A stretch of 34,370 nt of DNA. Origin: Ignavibacteriales bacterium. Lineage in GTDB: Bacteria; Bacteroidota; Ignavibacteria; UBA10030. The position numbers and the translations under genes are program-made. The DNA lies in NCBI GenBank assembly GCA_016193365.1, contig JACPSI010000046.1, positions 1 to 34,370 of the forward strand, written 5' to 3'. Of this stretch, positions 31,636 through 34,370 are shown piece after piece. The notes beneath the pieces are model-generated. The model searched no databases and was not told the origin of the DNA. It saw only the letters and a list, made by a program, of their open reading frames with translations. The stretch's first letter is position 1. Each line of letters begins with the position of its first letter.

Positions 31636-34317
31636 ATGAAACATCATATCACCCTTTTTCTCCTCTGCGTTTTCATTCTCCCGTTCGAAACGACATTTGC
31701 CCAGCTCGACACAGCTTTGTTTTCAGGAATGAGGGCTCGCAGTATCGGCCCTGCGGGTATGAGCGGCCGCATCGCGAGCATTGACGCTGTTGTTACTGAC
31801 CCGAACATTATTTATGTAGGGTCGGCAACGGGTGGCGTTTGGAAATCCACGAACGGTGGAGTTACGTGGCGGCCTCTTTTCGACAAGCAACCGGCTGCCG
31901 CTATCGGTGCAGTGGCCGTGTGCCAATCCAATCCTTCTCTAGTGTGGGTGGGCACCGGCGAGGGTAATCCACGCAACAGCGCCGGCGTTGGCGACGGAAT
32001 CTACAAAAGCGTCGACGGCGGAGTATCCTGGACGCACACGGGGCTTAGGCAATCCGAGCGAATTCATCGCATCATCATCGACCCGAGAAACCAAAATGTC
32101 GTCTACGCAGGTGTCCTTGGCCCGATGTGGAGCGACGGGACAGAACGCGGCGTCTACAAGACTACCGACGGCGGAAAGACCTGGAAGAGAATTCTGTTCG
32201 CCAACGAGAAGTCGGGATGCGCGGACCTTGTCATGGATCCTGCCAACCCGGAAAAGCTTTTTGCCGCAATGTGGGAGTTCAGGCGGTGGCCATGGTTCTT
32301 CAATTCCGGCGGCGTCGGGAGCGGTTTGCATGTCACGTATGACGGCGGCGAAACCTGGAAAAAATTCGACGACAAGGATGGACTGCCGAAGGGAGAACTG
32401 GGACGCATCGGCGTCGCCATAGCCAGGAACAACCCCGACATTGTGTATGCCCTCGTCGAGGCAAGGAAGAATTCGTTCCTTCGCTCGAGCGACGGCGGTC
32501 GCTCATGGCGAACCGTAAACGACACGGTCAACGTTGCGCCCCGGCCTTTTTACTATTGCGATATTCGCGTTGACCCGGTGAATGAAAATCGCATTTACAG
32601 CCTCCATTCGAACCTTACGATGAGTGAAAACGGGGGACGTTCCTTCACGAACATTACACCCGGCCAACGAGTTCACTCCGACCACCATGCATTGTGGATT
32701 CATCCGGATGACGGGAAACTCCTGATCGACGGCAATGATGGAGGTGTGGCAATCAGCCATGACCGGGGGCGTACATGGAGGTTTGTCGACAACCTGCCTC
32801 TCGCCCAGTTTTATCATATCAACGTCGACATGGAGATTCCGTATAATGTTTTCGGCGGTATGCAGGATAACGGCTCGTGGAGGGGTCCAAGCGATGTTTG
32901 GGAAAACAGGGGAATCAGGAATTTTCACTGGAATGAAGTGGCTTTCGGCGACGGTTTTGCGACTCTCGTCGACCGCTCGAACCCGAGTTACGGTTATGCA
33001 ATGTCGCAGGGCGGGTTTATCGTTCGGTTCAATGTCACGACCGGGGAGAGAAAAGACATCCGTCCTGCGGGCCCCGAGAACGTCCGACTGAGGTTCAATT
33101 GGAGCGCCGGCATAAATTTCGACCCGTTTGATGCAAAAACGATCTATTACGGAAGCCAGTTTGTTCATAGAAGCACCGACCGCGGTGACTCTTGGACCAT
33201 TATCAGTCCCGACGTCACCACGAACGACCCTGCGAAACAAAAAGCTGAAGAAAGCGGAGGACTGACCAAGGATGTGACTGCGGCAGAGAATCACTGCACA
33301 ATCATGACTATAGCACCGAGTACATTGCAGCAGGGCGTAGTCTGGGTCGGAACCGACGACGGGAATGTTCAAGTGACACAGGACGGCGGGAAATCATGGA
33401 AAAATGTTGTCGACCGCGCCCCCGACCTTGCAAAGAATGCATGGTGTGCTCACATTGAGCCGTCGAAATTTGATGCCGGCACGGCCTACATCGTCTTCGA
33501 CGACCACCGTCGCGGAAACTTCAAGACATACGTTTACAAAGTTGAGAATTTTGGCAATTCGTGGACAAGCCTGACAAGAAATGACCCGACAACAGGCTCG
33601 CGCGATCAATGGGGATATGCACACGTTATCGAGCAGGACCCGGTGAAGAAGGAGCTTTTGTATCTTGGGACCGAATTCGGTTTGTGGGTCAGTTTTAATG
33701 AGGGGAGAAACTGGCAGAAGTGGACCGACGGAGTTCCGACCGTAGGCGTGTACGCGCTCATTGTTCACCCGCGCGACCATGACCTCGTCATCGGCACGCA
33801 CGGCCGCGCCGCTTACATCCTCGACGACATTCGGCCGCTCCGGAGCCTTTCAAAAGAGGTTTTGGAAAAACCGCTGCACGTGTTCGAGATCCCGACGGCG
33901 TACCAGCACACCATCAAGCAAATGGACGGCTACCATTTCCCCGGCGACGCGATGTTTAGCGGTGAGAGCAAAAATTATGGAGCGATGATTACCTACAGCA
34001 TTAACAAGCCAAAACTGATCGAGGCCGGGACGAAGCAACAAGGAGAAGGTGCCGATGATGAGGACAAGAGGATCCCGTCGGATACGATAAAAATCAATGT
34101 GGAGATTACCGACGCTTCGGGTGCAATTGTACGCAAAATGAATACATCAACAACGAAAAACGGGCTCAACCGATTTACCTGGAATTTGCGGAGGGACGGT
34201 TTCCGGCAGCCGAGAATGCAGCCCGGCATACCGCCGGAGTTTCAGCCTCAAGGGCCTGAAGTAGTGCCGGGAAACTACACGGTAAAACTCAAGGCGGGGA
34301 AAACAGAGGTTTCGTAA
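31636..34317 (+). CDS. Secreted VPS10/sortilin-like beta-propeller protein with a suspect stop
   Basis: Start chosen at ATG 31636: AAGGAG lies 7-12 bases upstream, and a signal peptide follows (MKHHITLFLLCVFILPFETTFAQ). The 893 residues begin with the family opening (RARSIGPAGMSGRIASID). They carry many BNR/Asp-box turns, such as STNGGVTW, SVDGGVSW, TTDGGKTW, TYDGGETW and SSDGGRSW, the marks of a large beta-propeller of the sortilin/exo-sialidase type. A DUF-like linker and a beta-sandwich with GNYTVKL follow. The TAA at 34315-34317 cuts that sandwich; after it the same frame continues TVEVLPDPRIPF, which reads like the normal family continuation. The gene may therefore be nonsense-interrupted, or contain a base error, and the true end may lie outside the window. 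The function of the family is unproven. Confidence 0.85.
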   Translation: MKHHITLFLLCVFILPFETTFAQLDTALFSGMRARSIGPAGMSGRIASIDAVVTDPNIIYVGSATGGVWKSTNGGVTWRPLFDKQPAAAIGAVAVCQSNPSLVWVGTGEGNPRNSAGVGDGIYKSVDGGVSWTHTGLRQSERIHRIIIDPRNQNVVYAGVLGPMWSDGTERGVYKTTDGGKTWKRILFANEKSGCADLVMDPANPEKLFAAMWEFRRWPWFFNSGGVGSGLHVTYDGGETWKKFDDKDGLPKGELGRIGVAIARNNPDIVYALVEARKNSFLRSSDGGRSWRTVNDTVNVAPRPFYYCDIRVDPVNENRIYSLHSNLTMSENGGRSFTNITPGQRVHSDHHALWIHPDDGKLLIDGNDGGVAISHDRGRTWRFVDNLPLAQFYHINVDMEIPYNVFGGMQDNGSWRGPSDVWENRGIRNFHWNEVAFGDGFATLVDRSNPSYGYAMSQGGFIVRFNVTTGERKDIRPAGPENVRLRFNWSAGINFDPFDAKTIYYGSQFVHRSTDRGDSWTIISPDVTTNDPAKQKAEESGGLTKDVTAAENHCTIMTIAPSTLQQGVVWVGTDDGNVQVTQDGGKSWKNVVDRAPDLAKNAWCAHIEPSKFDAGTAYIVFDDHRRGNFKTYVYKVENFGNSWTSLTRNDPTTGSRDQWGYAHVIEQDPVKKELLYLGTEFGLWVSFNEGRNWQKWTDGVPTVGVYALIVHPRDHDLVIGTHGRAAYILDDIRPLRSLSKEVLEKPLHVFEIPTAYQHTIKQMDGYHFPGDAMFSGESKNYGAMITYSINKPKLIEAGTKQQGEGADDEDKRIPSDTIKINVEITDASGAIVRKMNTSTTKNGLNRFTWNLRRDGFRQPRMQPGIPPEFQPQGPEVVPGNYTVKLKAGKTEVS

Positions 34318-34370
34318 ACGGTCGAAGTCTTGCCCGACCCCCGTATTCCCTTTTCTGCCGAGGGGCGAAA
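34318..34370 (+). pseudogene. Downstream remainder of the VPS10-like frame
   Basis: The 53 bases after the TAA stay open in the same frame and encode TVEVLPDPRIPFSAEGR. The VxxDPR pattern is what I expect after GxYTVxL-K in VPS10-like proteins of FCB bacteria. The window ends before any further stop. This is either the separated 3' end of the gene or the result of a sequencing error at 34315-34317. Confidence 0.55.

Noticed and set aside
32503-33372. 289-codon minus-strand open frame within the VPS10-like gene
   Set aside because: It is a shadow of a clearly coding plus-strand propeller with repeated Asp-box motifs; no signal or domain of its own.

Overview
The window is a gene-dense bacterial chromosome segment of moderate GC (about half, judged by eye). 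No tRNA, rRNA, CRISPR array, transposase or phage gene was seen. A Kdo transferase (lipid A core), a Wzi-like outer-membrane barrel and several predicted outer-membrane or surface proteins show a Gram-negative host. An S46 dipeptidyl-peptidase, a VPS10/sortilin-like secreted beta-propeller, TolB-domain Ser/Thr kinases and some TTG/TAnnTTTG-like promoter candidates suggest the FCB group (Bacteroidota or an Ignavibacteria-like relative). This placement is inference.

Layout. (1) 2-2533, plus strand: 3' part of a Wzi-like barrel gene, then a membrane GT2 glycosyltransferase. (2) 2659-8150, minus strand: a tight MOSC, waaA, larC run, followed by priA behind a 37-bp dyad element. (3) 8301-16360, plus strand: a signalling island with a GAF-SpoIIE phosphatase, two membrane Ser/Thr kinases with TolB-like and TPR regions, a small unknown protein, an RsbW-like kinase, an RsbV-like STAS protein and an ECF sigma factor. 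A decayed kinase start lies between the two kinases. (4) 16357-23062: a membrane anti-sigma candidate carrying 18 tandem nonapeptides, a secreted gluzincin with propeller and barrel-like regions, a PrsW-family intramembrane protease and a second GAF-SpoIIE phosphatase. (5) 23152-26874: an S46 peptidase, a small outer-membrane protein and an MBL-fold lipoprotein. (6) 26877-27818, minus strand: an S66 LD-carboxypeptidase. (7) 28009-31544: a four-gene polyketide- or fatty-acid-like cassette (methyltransferase, SRPBCC, ketosynthase, FAD oxidoreductase). (8) 31636 to the end: a VPS10-like secreted protein whose frame is broken by a stop codon near the window end.

How the genes may work together. 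The most interesting unit is 15824-21685. The ECF sigma gene overlaps the gene of a one-pass membrane partner. That partner has a zinc-less anti-sigma-like head and a 162-residue periplasmic repeat arm. Next come an envelope metalloprotease-like protein and a PrsW homologue; PrsW is the family that starts RsiW anti-sigma destruction in Bacillus. I infer an envelope-stress circuit based on regulated proteolysis, sitting beside an RsbU/RsbW/RsbV-type partner-switching module and two kinases. The repeat gene also has a near-perfect internal Shine-Dalgarno and ATG that could give a second product lacking the anti-sigma head.
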